Made by a program: the position numbers and the translations under genes
DNA from: Chloroflexota bacterium
Lineage (GTDB): Bacteria > Chloroflexota > Dormibacteria > Dormibacterales > Dormibacteraceae
DNA: 64,000 nt
NCBI GenBank assembly: GCA_005881825.1
Contig: VBEO01000074.1
Coordinates: 1 to 64,000 of the forward strand
Direction of reading: 5' to 3'
In this document: piece after piece, positions 26,640 through 35,605 of the stretch
How positions within the stretch are numbered: position 1 is the first letter of the stretch
How the letters are laid out: each line of letters opens with the position of its first letter
The notes under the pieces: generated by a model
What the model was told of the DNA's origin: nothing
The model's input: only the letters and a program-made list of their open reading frames with translations
Databases searched by the model: none

Positions 26640-27019
26640 CTGTAGCGGTGCTGGTTGCGCTGCTGGTGGCCGCTTGCGGCGGAGATCCCACACCAGACGA
26701 CGCCGCCCTCCACCAGGCCATCGTCCACGACCACACGGGCACCGAAGTGACGTTCGACGGCACCGTGCTGGCGGATCCCACCTCGGCGCCGGGCCACGAG
26801 CACATCGAGGTACGCGCCGGTAGTGGGGACGTCCTCGAGATCGATCACAACGTGGGCCTGGCGCGCCCGGTCCCGGCGCACACCGGCGATCAGGTGATCG
26901 TGCACGGCCAGCTCTACATCGACAGCGGCCGGCCGGGCGTGCACTGCACCCACGCCCACACGTCCAGCGGCTGCCCGGAGCCAGGCTGGATCGACCTCGG
27001 CGGCACGCGGTACACGTAG
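26627..27019 (+). CDS. DUF3465-like lipoprotein
   Basis: About 130 residues. Reading from CTG 26627 gives (M)RRLTVAVLVALLVAAC, a perfect lipoprotein signal with lipobox, and GGAGGAGG sits seven bases upstream inside the hisA end, so a CTG start is likely. The mature part (HDHTGTEVTFDGTVLADPTS, DQVIVHGQLYID, CTHAHTSSGC) matches DUF3465-type small proteins with an OB-like fold and histidines. Because hisA lost its frame, the sequence reads as one long HisA-lipoprotein fusion, which I regard as artificial. Its TAG stop is inside the repeat at 27016. Confidence 0.7.
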   Translation: MRRLTVAVLVALLVAACGGDPTPDDAALHQAIVHDHTGTEVTFDGTVLADPTSAPGHEHIEVRAGSGDVLEIDHNVGLARPVPAHTGDQVIVHGQLYIDSGRPGVHCTHAHTSSGCPEPGWIDLGGTRYT

Positions 27020-27063
27020 GGGCGAGGCTCGCCTCGCCCGGGAGGGGCAAGCCCCTCCCCTAC
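27016..27063. repeat. Palindromic REP-like repeat, copy 2
   Basis: 48 bp, bounded by GTAGGGG and CCCCTAC, with hairpins GGGCGAGG/CCTCGCCC (short 2-4 base loop) and GGGAGGGGC/GCCCCTCCC. The right half is identical to copy 1 at 4642-4693. It fills the gap between two convergent genes, and the TAG inside each outward end supplies the stop codon of the gene on that side. Confidence 0.85.
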
Positions 27064-27815
27064 GACTCCTTGCGCGCCACCTGATGGGCCGCGGCCTGGG
27101 CGATCGGGCGCACCACCACCTCGTCGATGTCGACGTGCGGGGGTCGCGTCACGCAGAACGTGATGATGTCGGCGATGTCCTCCGCCGTCAGCGGCTGGAC
27201 GCCCTTGTACACGTTGGCGGCAGTCTGCTCGTCCCCCTTGAAGCGGACCAGGCTGAACTCCGTCTCGACCATTCCAGGCGCAACCTCGGTCACCCGAATC
27301 GGCTCGCCGTTGAGCTCCAGGCGCAGCGTGCGGCTGATCGCCCGGACCGCGTGCTTGGTCGCGGTGTAACCGGCGCCCCCTTTGTAGACCTCGAAGCCAG
27401 CGATCGAACCCAGGTTGACGATGTGGGCGTGGGGCGCCTTGCGCAGCAGCGGCAGCAGCGCGCGCGTCACGCGCAGGAGTCCAAGCACGTTGGTGTCCAG
27501 CATTCCCGTCCAGTCTTCGTCCGGAGTCTCCGCCACCGGGCTGAGACCCAGCGCCAGGCCGGCGTTGTTGACCAGCACGTCGATGTATCCGAAACGTCCC
27601 TGGATCTCGGTCGCGAAGGCCTCGATGCTGTCGGCCTCGCGCACATCCAAATCGAGCACGACGGCGTCGATATGGCGCGCCAGTTCCTCCAGGCGATCGC
27701 GCCGGCGAGCCCCCGCCACTATCGTGAAACCCTCCCCCGCCAGGCGCTTGGCGGTGGCCGCGCCGATCCCCGCCGAGGCCCCGGTGACCACGGCGATACG
27801 GCGGCTGGTGCTCAC
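27060..27815 (-). CDS. Short-chain dehydrogenase/reductase (YdfG-like)
   Basis: 251 residues, classical SDR: TGASAGIG (NADP-binding turn, about 11-18), NNAGLALG, a catalytic LGSIAGFEVYKGGAGYTATK with Ser, Tyr and Lys, and PGMVETEFSLVRFKGD after it. The VEPGMV..EFS...F.GD region and length resemble YdfG-type serine/3-hydroxy acid dehydrogenases. GTG start 27815. Its stop codon lies in the repeat at 27016-27063. The substrate cannot be assigned. Confidence 0.88.
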   Translation of the reverse strand: MSTSRRIAVVTGASAGIGAATAKRLAGEGFTIVAGARRRDRLEELARHIDAVVLDLDVREADSIEAFATEIQGRFGYIDVLVNNAGLALGLSPVAETPDEDWTGMLDTNVLGLLRVTRALLPLLRKAPHAHIVNLGSIAGFEVYKGGAGYTATKHAVRAISRTLRLELNGEPIRVTEVAPGMVETEFSLVRFKGDEQTAANVYKGVQPLTAEDIADIITFCVTRPPHVDIDEVVVRPIAQAAAHQVARKES

Positions 27816-27845
27816 TTCGGGGAAGGGTACCCTAGTGTCGAGTCG

Positions 27846-28310
27846 ATGCTGGAGCTGGTGGTGGGCGCGGTCGCAGTGCTGCTGGCGCTGACGGGCGCGG
27901 CCATCATCGCCTGGCCTGCGCTGCCCCGAGCCTGGCGCGCGCTGCGAGTCCTGACCCGGCGCCGCCGGCCACCGGCCCGCCCTTCAACGCAGGTCAGCGC
28001 ACCTAGCCAGCCGGCTCACCCCGACCTGCATCCCACCACCGTGAAAGCGCTGACCGCCGCCGCCCGCACCTACAGCCTGCTCCGTGCCAACGGCGAAGAC
28101 CGGGTGGCGGGCGAGCTGCGCATGGCCGCGCGTCGAGTGCGTACCGACGAGGCACAGGGCCTGCTGGCCCTGGCCGGCGTGCTGCGCGGGCTGCGCGAGA
28201 TCAGCCTCGGCGACGGCGAGGCGGAGGGCCGCTACCGGCGGCTGGTCGAGGAGCTGAAGCAGGCGGTAAAGGACCGTTCCGAGCAGCTGGAGCTGCTCCA
28301 CTTCGGCTGA
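27846..28310 (+). CDS. Membrane-anchored helical protein
   Basis: 154 residues from ATG 27846. A single N-terminal membrane helix (LVVGAVAVLLALTGAAIIAW), an Arg/Pro-rich linker, and a 90-residue charged helical region ending EELKQAVKDRSEQLELLHFG. The N-in or N-out orientation is unclear, but the basic linker favours the helical part in the cytoplasm. No family recognised. It is adjacent end to end with the convergent gene at 28311. Confidence 0.6.
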   Translation: MLELVVGAVAVLLALTGAAIIAWPALPRAWRALRVLTRRRRPPARPSTQVSAPSQPAHPDLHPTTVKALTAAARTYSLLRANGEDRVAGELRMAARRVRTDEAQGLLALAGVLRGLREISLGDGEAEGRYRRLVEELKQAVKDRSEQLELLHFG

Positions 28311-28811
28311 TCAGCCGAACAGCAGCTCCCGGCGCACCGTCTCGCCTGTGAGTCCGGCCGGAGGCCTCCCCTCGAGCAGGAACTCCGTGGGGCCGCCGAG
28401 CACCAGCTGGCGACGCCAGAGCACTGCGTCGGGCGGGAAGCGCGCGTAGAAGTCCGGGTACTTTTCGCCGGCCGGCTTGGACAGCCAGGTCACCTCGCCG
28501 GAGCTGGACTCTGGCACGCCCGAGTGCAGCCGGAAGAGCGAGCCCTGGCCGCCGCCGGTGCCGGCTGCAACCGCGTCATGCGCGCCCCGCGCCCGCGCGC
28601 CCACCGCTGCTTCGTTGAGCGGGTCCAGCGCGAAGGAGCCCTCGACCAGGTACCAGTCCTCGTAGCGCTCGCCGATGCGGTAGACCGCCGAGCCCAGGAA
28701 GCCTTCACAGCCGGCAGCGGCGAGCTCGCGGTGGAAGGCCAGCAGTCTGGCTTCATACGAAGCACGATCGGCATCCTCCGCCGGCCAGTGCCGGAACACG
28801 TAGGCGAGCAC
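28311..28811 (-). CDS. Uncharacterised cytoplasmic protein
   Basis: 166 residues, GTG start 28811, four bases after the lyase stop. The N-terminal half (MLAYVFRHWPAEDADRASYE, then CEGFLGSAVYRIGERYEDWY and LVEGSFALDPLNEAA) has the pattern of a ferredoxin-like/dimeric alpha-beta barrel protein. The second half (LSKPAGEKYPDFYARFPPDA) is not one I recognise. Position downstream of a CitE-like lyase and an SRPBCC protein suggests a shared catabolic unit, without direct support. Confidence 0.55.
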   Translation of the reverse strand: MLAYVFRHWPAEDADRASYEARLLAFHRELAAAGCEGFLGSAVYRIGERYEDWYLVEGSFALDPLNEAAVGARARGAHDAVAAGTGGGQGSLFRLHSGVPESSSGEVTWLSKPAGEKYPDFYARFPPDAVLWRRQLVLGGPTEFLLEGRPPAGLTGETVRRELLFG

Positions 28812-28815
28812 GCTC

Positions 28816-29712
28816 TTAACCCGAAGGGCGCAGGCCGGCGGCGCGGCCCCGCTCCACGGTCCCCACCGCCATCTTGCGAGAGGCCTCGTCGATCATCTCC
28901 TCCCCCAGGAGCACAGCGCCCGTGTGATCCACCCCGGTGGCTCGCTCATAGGCCGCGACCAGCGCGCTGGCGCGGTCGAACTCCTCCTGGCCCGGCGTGA
29001 AGACCTCGTTGATGATCTCCACCTGCTGCGGGTTGAGGGCCCACTTGCCGTCGAAGCCGATCATGGCCGCCCGCGCGGCGGCGTCGCGCAGGCCGTCAAG
29101 GTCGCGCACCGCGCCGTACGGTCCGTCCACGGCCTGCAGGCCGTGGGCTCGCGCCGCCGTCACCACGCGCGCGTGGAAGTAGTGCCAGAACTCGCCTGGA
29201 TAGCCGGCCGGCGCCTGCCCGATGCCGAGACCGGGGATGCTCATGCTGGCCGCGAAGTCGCCTGGTCCGAAGTGGAGCGCGCGCACCCGCGGGGAGGCGC
29301 CGGCAATCAGGCCCGCGTTCTCCATGCCGCGGGCGGTCTCGATCTGCAGCTCGAGGCCGGCATCCGAGCCCAGCTCGGTGAGCAGCAGGTCCAGGAAGTG
29401 AACCTGCTCCGGGCCCTCGACCTTGGGCACCACCAGCGCGTCGAGGCGGTTGCCGGCTGCGGTCACGACCGCGATCACGTCCTGGTGGCACCAGGGGCTG
29501 CCGCAGGCGTTGACGCGCACGGCGCGCAGCTTGCCCGCGTAGGCAAAGCGCGTCAGTGCGCGGGCAGCCAGCTCGCGACCGCGGTCCTTGGCGGCCGGCG
29601 CCACCGAGTCTTCGAGGTCGAGGATCACCATGTCGGCCGCCGACTGCTCGGCCTTCTGCTGAAAGTGCTCGTTGGTGGCCGGCACCGAAAGGCAGGAGCG
29701 GCGGGCGGTCAT
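28816..29712 (-). CDS. HpcH/HpaI aldolase / CitE-like CoA-ester lyase
   Basis: 298 residues. MTARRSCLSVPATNEHF, ILDLEDSVAPAAKDRGRELA (metal-binding Asp-Glu), RAVRVNACGSPWCHQDV, LVVPKVEGPEQV, QIETARGMENA (catalytic Glu) and FGPGDFAASM follow the CitE/Mcl order, and the C-terminal FDGKWALNPQQVEIINEVF is typical. Relatives cleave or form malyl-CoA, methylmalyl-CoA or citramalyl-CoA. ATG 29712 overlaps the upstream stop (ATGA). Substrate not predictable; no CoA transferase beside it. Confidence 0.88.
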   Translation of the reverse strand: MTARRSCLSVPATNEHFQQKAEQSAADMVILDLEDSVAPAAKDRGRELAARALTRFAYAGKLRAVRVNACGSPWCHQDVIAVVTAAGNRLDALVVPKVEGPEQVHFLDLLLTELGSDAGLELQIETARGMENAGLIAGASPRVRALHFGPGDFAASMSIPGLGIGQAPAGYPGEFWHYFHARVVTAARAHGLQAVDGPYGAVRDLDGLRDAAARAAMIGFDGKWALNPQQVEIINEVFTPGQEEFDRASALVAAYERATGVDHTGAVLLGEEMIDEASRKMAVGTVERGRAAGLRPSG

Positions 29713-30146
29713 TTCGGAACCTTTGGTCCCTTGCCCGACTCGATGTATTCCTTCAGGGAGTCCATCTGCTCGCGAATGCCGGCCGCGTACTGGCCGGCCA
29801 GCGCGCCGCCCAGGAAGCGCAGCATGCCCTTGAGCCGGTAATCCATCTCGTAGACCAGCTTGGTCTTGCCGGCGCGCTGGGAATAGCTGTACGACCACTC
29901 GCCTTCCAGCGGGCCGTCGGAGAACACCCCCGCGCACTTGCGGTACGGGCTCTTGTCGGTTTCCTCGACCTCGATGGCGCCCTTCCAGGCCGGCAGGCGC
30001 AGCTGGTAGGTGACGATCGAGCCCCTACGCGTGGCCCGGGACAGGTTCGCCGACCACTTGGGGGCGTTCTTCAAATCCTCGTGGACGACCGCCCACACGC
30101 GCTCCGGCGGCGCCGCGATGGAGACCTCCTCGCGGATCCTGGTCAT
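29709..30146 (-). CDS. SRPBCC (START-like) family protein
   Basis: 145 residues from ATG 30146. IREEVSIAAPPERVWAVVHE is the opening strand-helix of the SRPBCC/polyketide cyclase-like fold, followed by beta strands (RRGSIVTYQLRLPAW, EGEWSYSYSQ) and the long C-terminal helix (LAGQYAAGIREQMDSLKEYI). Binds a hydrophobic ligand in related proteins. Co-transcribed with the lyase. Upstream in-frame residues overlap the divergent MFS leader and were left out. Confidence 0.8.
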   Translation of the reverse strand: MTRIREEVSIAAPPERVWAVVHEDLKNAPKWSANLSRATRRGSIVTYQLRLPAWKGAIEVEETDKSPYRKCAGVFSDGPLEGEWSYSYSQRAGKTKLVYEMDYRLKGMLRFLGGALAGQYAAGIREQMDSLKEYIESGKGPKVPK

Positions 30147-30166
30147 GGTGCGATTATCGGGGTGGA

Positions 30167-31462
30167 TTGTCCGCCCCACAGCCGCAGCCGGCGGTCGTCG
30201 GCCGCCGCCGGCGCGTGCTCGGCGCGCTGCGCCACCGCAACTACCGGCTGTTCTTCACCGGGCAGGTCATCTCACAGGTCGGTACCTGGATGCAAAGCAT
30301 CGCGCTGCCCTGGCTGGTGCTCCTGCTCACCCACAACGACCTCCTGGTCGGCGTCACGCTAGCCTGCCAGTTCCTGCCCATGCTGGTGCTGGGTCCACTG
30401 GGCGGGATCGTCGCCGACCGCTTTCACAAGCGGCGGATCTTGCTCATCACCCAGACCGCGTTCATGGTTCCTTCGGGCGCGCTCTTCCTGCTGACCCACT
30501 TCGGACTCGCGCAGTACCCAATGGTTCTGGCCGCGGCTTTCATGGTCGGTCTCATCAACGTCTTCGACGTGCCCGCGCGCCAGGCCTTCTCGATCGAGAT
30601 GGTGGGCCGCGAAGACCTCATGAACGCGATCGCGCTCAACTCCTCCGTGTTCAACGGCGCGGCCGTGGTCGGCCCCGCGGTGGCCGGGCTGTTGATCGGC
30701 TTCCTGGGCGTGCAGCTGTGCTTCCTGATCAACTCGCTGAGCTTCCTGGCGCCCATCGGTGGGCTGCTGCTCATGCGCAACCTACCGCGGCTGGTCCGCG
30801 ACGAGGAGCGCGCGAGCACGGTCTGGGACCGCATCCGCGAAGGCGCCAGCTATGTGCGCCACGACCGCCTGGTGGGCACGCTGCTGGTGGCGGTCTCGGT
30901 GTTCTCGATGTTCGCCATGAACCGGCTGACGCTGATCCCGCTCTTCGCGGACAGGGTCCTGCAGGTGGGGGCGAGTGGATTCGGCTTTCTGATGGGTGCT
31001 CTGGGCCTGGGCGCGTTGACGGGCGCGCTCTCGCTGGCGGTGCTGCCCGGCAGCGTGAGCGGTCGCCGCCAGTTCCGCGTCGGAATGGCCTGGGTGGTGA
31101 TGCTGCTGCTCTTCAGCTTCAGCCGCTCCTTCTGGCTTTCGCTGGTGATGCTCTACGGAGTCGGTTTCTGCCAGATGCTGTTCCTGGCCACCGCCAACAC
31201 GCGCATCCAGCTGGTGACCCCGGACCACCTGCGGGGCCGGGTGATGTCTCTGTACGCGCAGGGGATGATGGGCACGGGTCCCATCGGCTCCACGCAGGCC
31301 GGCGCGCTCTCCGCCCTCCTCGGGCCCCCGGCCGCGATGGCCATCGGAGCGGTGGTGGCCGGGGCCACGATCGTGGGCGTCCGGTTCTGGCGCCCGGAGG
31401 TGTTCCTCCGCGATCAGCCGAAGTCCGGTCCGGGGGCGGTCATCAGACCGCCCCCGGCTTAG
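30167..31462 (+). CDS. MFS transporter (EntS/MFS_3 type)
   Basis: 431 residues, about 12 membrane helices. RHRNYRLFFTGQVISQVGTW at the N-terminus, GPLGGIVADRFHKRRIL between helices 2 and 3, NAIALNSSVFNGAAVVGPAV in helix 5, and HLRGRVMSLYAQGMMGTGPI in the second half are hallmarks of the transmembrane-secretion-effector MFS subfamily (EntS-like exporters). TTG start 30167. Export of a small molecule or drug is the usual role; the substrate is unknown. Confidence 0.9.
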   Translation: MSAPQPQPAVVGRRRRVLGALRHRNYRLFFTGQVISQVGTWMQSIALPWLVLLLTHNDLLVGVTLACQFLPMLVLGPLGGIVADRFHKRRILLITQTAFMVPSGALFLLTHFGLAQYPMVLAAAFMVGLINVFDVPARQAFSIEMVGREDLMNAIALNSSVFNGAAVVGPAVAGLLIGFLGVQLCFLINSLSFLAPIGGLLLMRNLPRLVRDEERASTVWDRIREGASYVRHDRLVGTLLVAVSVFSMFAMNRLTLIPLFADRVLQVGASGFGFLMGALGLGALTGALSLAVLPGSVSGRRQFRVGMAWVVMLLLFSFSRSFWLSLVMLYGVGFCQMLFLATANTRIQLVTPDHLRGRVMSLYAQGMMGTGPIGSTQAGALSALLGPPAAMAIGAVVAGATIVGVRFWRPEVFLRDQPKSGPGAVIRPPPA

Positions 31463-31469
31463 GGCTGCT

Positions 31470-33224
31470 CTATGGGGCCGTCGTGAAGCTGAAGATGTCG
31501 GAGTTGCCGAAGTTGGGCGCGCAGTCCTGCTGAGGCGCCGGCCGCGGCACGGTCGTGTCACCGGTCCGAAGAGCCTGCCGCCAGGCGTCGACTGCCGGAC
31601 AATCGGCGGCGTTCCGTGCGTCGTTCCAGACCGCGGCCCCGTAGGTGCGTGTGGCGACGGCATAGACGTAGTCCCCTAGAAACTCGCTGATCAGCGCGTT
31701 TGCGCTGGAGCCGCGTGGGTCGCCTGGAGTACTCCGGTGGATCTCAGTGAAGGCGCCGGTCGCTCCGGCGCTCGTGGGCGCCGTCGCGTGAAGCACGACT
31801 CCGACCAGGGCGCGCGGAGTTGACGTGGTCGCCTGGTATGGGGTTGTAAACGCGTTGTAGACGACGTACACGTCGGTGCCGTTTGGCGAGATCGCCGGCG
31901 CCGTGTAGTAACCCCGGTCGCTCGCCCCCTCGATCGATAGCGGCGTCGACCAGCTGTTGCCGCGGTTCGTCGATTCGGTGAAGTAGACGTGCGGCTTTGT
32001 GATCTCGCCGCTGACGTAGGTCATCACGATCCGGTTGGTCGCATCGGAACCATTCGGAGCATCGTTCGCGATGTCGACGCTAGGGGCAGGCGCGAGATCG
32101 CTGCGAGCACCGGCCATGCCGTCGATCACCGGCCGGCCCTGCACGGGATCGAAGACCCCCGGCTGAGTGACGGGACCCGCGACGGGGGTCGGCCTCGACC
32201 AGCTGCCGCCACCGTCAAACGAGCGCGACATGAACTCAAAAGCCTGGTGTCCTGTCGAAGAGAGGGTGCCCACACCGAATACGTAAGCCGTGCCGGTGCT
32301 GTCGGTCCGCACCGTGCAGCCGTCCATCGGGTTGCGTTCGCTGTTATTTGCGGCAGCCGTGAGCTGGTGCTGAGTCCAGGTATCGCCACCGTCCCGCGAG
32401 ACGGCCACGATCAGCGGTGCGGGAGCGGCGTTGCCACTCTTCTCCTGGCCCCGGAACGAGGCCCAGCACAGGTAGACGTTGCCGAAGAAGGGGCTCGAGC
32501 TCGCGTTATCCGCCCAAATCTGCTCCTTGTCCGAGAACGTGGTCGTCGACTGCCGTGAAACGACTACTGGAGGCAGCCAGGCGGCCTTGTTGTCGGCCGC
32601 CGCGGACTGCACGTCATCGGTCCTCGAAACGGCGATCGCCTCGAATCCCTTGAAGACTTCCTCGGATCGAGTGGCTCCAAGGTTCGCGGCCAGGTTTGCG
32701 TAGTAGAGGCGAGATCCGTTCGCCCAGGAGTAGGTGCCGTTGGTGCCCCTGCGGGGACCGAACGCCAGCGCCGGATCGCCGTCTGAGACCAGCCCGTTTT
32801 CGTAGTACCAGGGCAGGGTCCCGATCGGCCCCGGCGTGGGCGTGCATCCCGGATCACTGTTGCCAACGACTCCCTGGCAGTTACGGGCGGTCAGTCCGGT
32901 GTACGTGGGCTGGGTCCAGGTCTGGCCGCTGTCGAACGAGAAATACACGCCGGAAACACCGATGCCGGGCGTGAACGGGCAGGTGGTGTCGTTGCCCGCG
33001 TTGCACGCCTCCATGTCGATCTCGTCGTTGGCGCCCGCCGCCAACACGTTGGGATGATTGGCGTCGACCGCCAGCGCGGGCTCGTTCTGCTTGTTTTCCG
33101 AGAACGGCGCCGGCGGACTTCCCTTGGTGACGAGCGTGTCGCCGCTGGCGGCACTCGCCGGCAGGCTAGAGGCGAACGCCAGCAGCAGAGCGGTCGGCAG
33201 CACGGCGAGACGAAGCTTCCCCAT
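31470..33224 (-). CDS. Secreted sialidase-like (BNR/Asp-box) beta-propeller
   Basis: 584 residues. Signal peptide MGKLRLAVLPTALLLAFASS ending near ASA-A at about 26. Several Asp-box repeats S-x-D-x-G-x-x-W are visible: SFDSGQTWTQP, SRDGGDTWTQH, SFDGGGSWSRP and STNRGNSWSTP, spaced as blades of a propeller. Six or more cysteines are spread through the exported part. No obvious Arg triad or catalytic Tyr/Glu set was identified, so a binding or glycan-recognition role is as likely as sialidase activity. ATG 33224 with AGGGGGAAC upstream. It uses slightly less GC than its neighbours. Confidence 0.8.
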   Translation of the reverse strand: MGKLRLAVLPTALLLAFASSLPASAASGDTLVTKGSPPAPFSENKQNEPALAVDANHPNVLAAGANDEIDMEACNAGNDTTCPFTPGIGVSGVYFSFDSGQTWTQPTYTGLTARNCQGVVGNSDPGCTPTPGPIGTLPWYYENGLVSDGDPALAFGPRRGTNGTYSWANGSRLYYANLAANLGATRSEEVFKGFEAIAVSRTDDVQSAAADNKAAWLPPVVVSRQSTTTFSDKEQIWADNASSSPFFGNVYLCWASFRGQEKSGNAAPAPLIVAVSRDGGDTWTQHQLTAAANNSERNPMDGCTVRTDSTGTAYVFGVGTLSSTGHQAFEFMSRSFDGGGSWSRPTPVAGPVTQPGVFDPVQGRPVIDGMAGARSDLAPAPSVDIANDAPNGSDATNRIVMTYVSGEITKPHVYFTESTNRGNSWSTPLSIEGASDRGYYTAPAISPNGTDVYVVYNAFTTPYQATTSTPRALVGVVLHATAPTSAGATGAFTEIHRSTPGDPRGSSANALISEFLGDYVYAVATRTYGAAVWNDARNAADCPAVDAWRQALRTGDTTVPRPAPQQDCAPNFGNSDIFSFTTAP

Positions 33225-33319
33225 GAACGTTCCCCCTTCACCCGAGCCGGATTTGCGACTTGAAAAAATTGTCGGCAGCGGAGCCCGCGGCTGTCAAACG
33301 TGGTCAGGAGCGCTGGGGA

Positions 33320-34717
33320 TCAGCCGAAATAGGCTTCCAGGACCGCGGCCACGGCCAGCGCGGGCACGATCCAGCGCAGCGCCCGCAGGTAGTCGGCGTA
33401 TGCCGCCAACAACCGGTGCGACCAGCCGCCGTCCGGCTCCATGTGGATGACGGTGGCGCCGATCTGCACCAGCAGCCCGCCCGCCAGGGTGGCGGCGGGG
33501 ATCTCGACCAGCCCGTTGGGGAGGATGCCGGTCAGCGCCAGGGACCAAGAGGACAACGAGGCCGCGTAGCCGAGCAGGAAGCCGGGCAGGAAGGTGAGCA
33601 GGAAGCCGACCAGTCCCACCGTCAGGGGTGCCAGGACCGCTGCCAGGAGCAGCGCGGCCAGGTTGTGCGCGAAGTAGTTGAAGGCCGCGGCCGGGGGGTT
33701 GGGCGCGCTGGCAGCGGCCAGGAGCGAGGTCAAAGCCGGCCGTACCACCGCATTGGGCAGAGCGTGCGTCGAGCCCGCGAGCCAGCCGCAGGCGGCTCCA
33801 ACCGGGAGACCGGCGAGCGAGACCAGGACGGGCACCCGGCGCCGCCACGCCAGGCGCGCGATCCCGGGCCGTTCCGCAAAGGCCGCGGCCAGGGCCCGGC
33901 CGAGGCGGCGGAGGGGGTCGCGGTAGCCGGCGTCGCGGGCCAGAAGCTGCTCGCGGTTGAACCCGGCCAGGCCCATCCGGAGCAGGATGGCGGCGCCCAC
34001 GCTCATGGTCGCGGCGAAAGCCCAGAGCAGCTCGCCGCGGCCGACCAGGATGAGGGCCGCCTCCGCCTGGAGGACGACCGACATGGGCAGGATGATGAAG
34101 CTGGCCATCACGTTGGCCGCCCGCATGGTGCGGGCGTGAGCGCTCACGATCACGGCTCCGGCCACCATCGCCGCGACCTGGCAGATCGTGGAGAGGGCCA
34201 GGCTGACCAGGATCGCCAGGGGAAAGTAGCCGAGCCCTGGAAAGACCGCCAGGCAGTAAACGGCAAGCGCGCCGTAGCAGAGCGCCAGCGAGATCACGAG
34301 CACGGAGGCCACCTTGCCCACGTAGATCTCCGCCTCGCGCAGCGGCGTCGAAAGCAGGACTTCCAGCGTGGAGCGCTCGCGCTCGCCGACGAAGGATTCC
34401 AGCGCGAGCACCAGCGAGAAGCTGGCCGGCAGAAAGACCACGAAGAAGGCGCCCACCACCGACAGCCGCTCCACCACGTCGTTGACGCCGCCGCCGTAGA
34501 CAGCGAGCCCCCGGATGCCGAGCGCGCTGGCCACCGGGATCGCCAGCGACAGGCCGACCATGGCCAGCACCAGGCGCAGGTCGCCGGCGGCCTCGCGCAG
34601 GTCGCGGATTGCGACCAGCCGAGCTTTCGAGGGCCGGCCGAGCACCCGACCCAGCCCTGCGACGCCCAAGCGGCCGATCTTTGCGCCCGGTTGCTGCGCT
34701 GCTCGCTCGCGCATCAC
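33320..34717 (-). CDS. ABC-2 permease fused to SpoIIM-like domain
   Basis: 465 residues, about 12 membrane helices. The first 300 residues resemble ABC-2 exporters (RERSTLEVLLSTPLREAEIY is the coupling region seen in NatB-like permeases). The C-terminal 160 residues match SpoIIM/DUF95: FNYFAHNLAALLLAAVL, then LTGILPNGLVEIPAATLAGG, the PHGxxEIPA signature with N for H. The partner ATPase gene lies 90 bases upstream. Same layout as the second half of the fusion protein at 3233-5506. GTG 34717 or ATG 34714 is the start. No sporulation genes are nearby, so the SpoIIM part probably works in export. Confidence 0.8.
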   Translation of the reverse strand: MMRERAAQQPGAKIGRLGVAGLGRVLGRPSKARLVAIRDLREAAGDLRLVLAMVGLSLAIPVASALGIRGLAVYGGGVNDVVERLSVVGAFFVVFLPASFSLVLALESFVGERERSTLEVLLSTPLREAEIYVGKVASVLVISLALCYGALAVYCLAVFPGLGYFPLAILVSLALSTICQVAAMVAGAVIVSAHARTMRAANVMASFIILPMSVVLQAEAALILVGRGELLWAFAATMSVGAAILLRMGLAGFNREQLLARDAGYRDPLRRLGRALAAAFAERPGIARLAWRRRVPVLVSLAGLPVGAACGWLAGSTHALPNAVVRPALTSLLAAASAPNPPAAAFNYFAHNLAALLLAAVLAPLTVGLVGFLLTFLPGFLLGYAASLSSWSLALTGILPNGLVEIPAATLAGGLLVQIGATVIHMEPDGGWSHRLLAAYADYLRALRWIVPALAVAAVLEAYFG

Positions 34718-34807
34718 CTGGTGCGCTCACTCCACTGCTCGCACCCGGACGGCAATCTCGGCGCACTTGGCCGCCGCATCTTCCGGCCCGGGCGCTCTGC
34801 CGGCCCT

Positions 34808-35581
34808 CTATGCGGTCGCAGCCGGTTCATCGTGAAAGCGCTCCCCGACCACCGCCAGGTAGATGTCCTGCAGGCCGGGCCAGCGGCGAACTTCCTGGCG
34901 CGGCCGCAGCCCGGAGCCGGCGACCAACTCATCCATGGACCCCAGTGCCAGCAGCCGGCCGGCCGACATGATCCCGATATTGCCGGCCAGCTCCTCCGCC
35001 TCCTCCATCGAGTGCGTGCAGACCACCAGGGCAGAACCCGCCTCCCGCAGCTCGGCCAGGTACGCCCAGGCGCGGCGGGTCGAGTCGGGGTCGAGGGCGC
35101 TGGTCGGCTCGTCGGCCAGCACCAGGCCGGGCTGGTGCAGCGTGGCCCGGATCAGCGCCACCTTCTGGCGCATGCCCTTGGAGTAGGTGCCCATCCAGCG
35201 GTCGGCGGCTTCGCACAGGTCGAAGAGCTCGAGCAGGCGCTCGATGCGGCGCCGGCGCTCCGGCACCGGGAGGTCGTAGATGGCGCCGAAGTGGTCGAGG
35301 TAGGCGCGCGCCGACATCCGTTCGTAGAGTCCCGGCACCTCGGGCATCAAGCCGACGCGGCCCCGCACCGCGTCGGGATCGGCCTGCACGTCGAGTCCGT
35401 CGACGATCACGGTGCCGGCGCTGGGCTGGATCACGCCGGCCATGCAGCGCAGGGCGGTGGTCTTGCCCGCGCCGTTGCGACCGATCAGGACCAGGCACTC
35501 CCCCGGCCCCACCGAAACTGTCAAGTCTCGGAGGGCCGGGACCTCGCCATATTGCTTGACAAGGGATTGGACCTCGAGCAC
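34808..35581 (-). CDS. ABC transporter ATPase, partner of the SpoIIM-like permease
   Basis: 257 residues. Walker A GRNGAGKTT, signature YSKGMRQKVALIRATL, Walker B LVLADEPTSALDPDS, and a His switch (VCTHSMEEAE). It is closely similar in layout to residues 1-270 of the fusion protein at 3233-5506, including the AYLDHFGAIYDLP helix region and the ending GLQDIYLAVVGE against SLESIYLTAIS. GTG start 35581. The 90-base gap to the permease holds nothing that I could name. Confidence 0.92.
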   Translation of the reverse strand: MLEVQSLVKQYGEVPALRDLTVSVGPGECLVLIGRNGAGKTTALRCMAGVIQPSAGTVIVDGLDVQADPDAVRGRVGLMPEVPGLYERMSARAYLDHFGAIYDLPVPERRRRIERLLELFDLCEAADRWMGTYSKGMRQKVALIRATLHQPGLVLADEPTSALDPDSTRRAWAYLAELREAGSALVVCTHSMEEAEELAGNIGIMSAGRLLALGSMDELVAGSGLRPRQEVRRWPGLQDIYLAVVGERFHDEPAATA

Positions 35582-35605
35582 GGCCCGGATAATATTTCAG
35601 CCGCA

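Noticed and set aside
26048-27019. A HisA-lipoprotein fusion protein
   Set aside because: The HisA end and its stop are present in another frame and the lipoprotein has its own ribosome site and signal peptide, so the fusion comes from a frameshift.
31470-33224. Foreign-island gene because of lower GC
   Set aside because: The difference is modest and Asn/Thr-rich propeller proteins naturally use more A and T; no integrase or att site is present.
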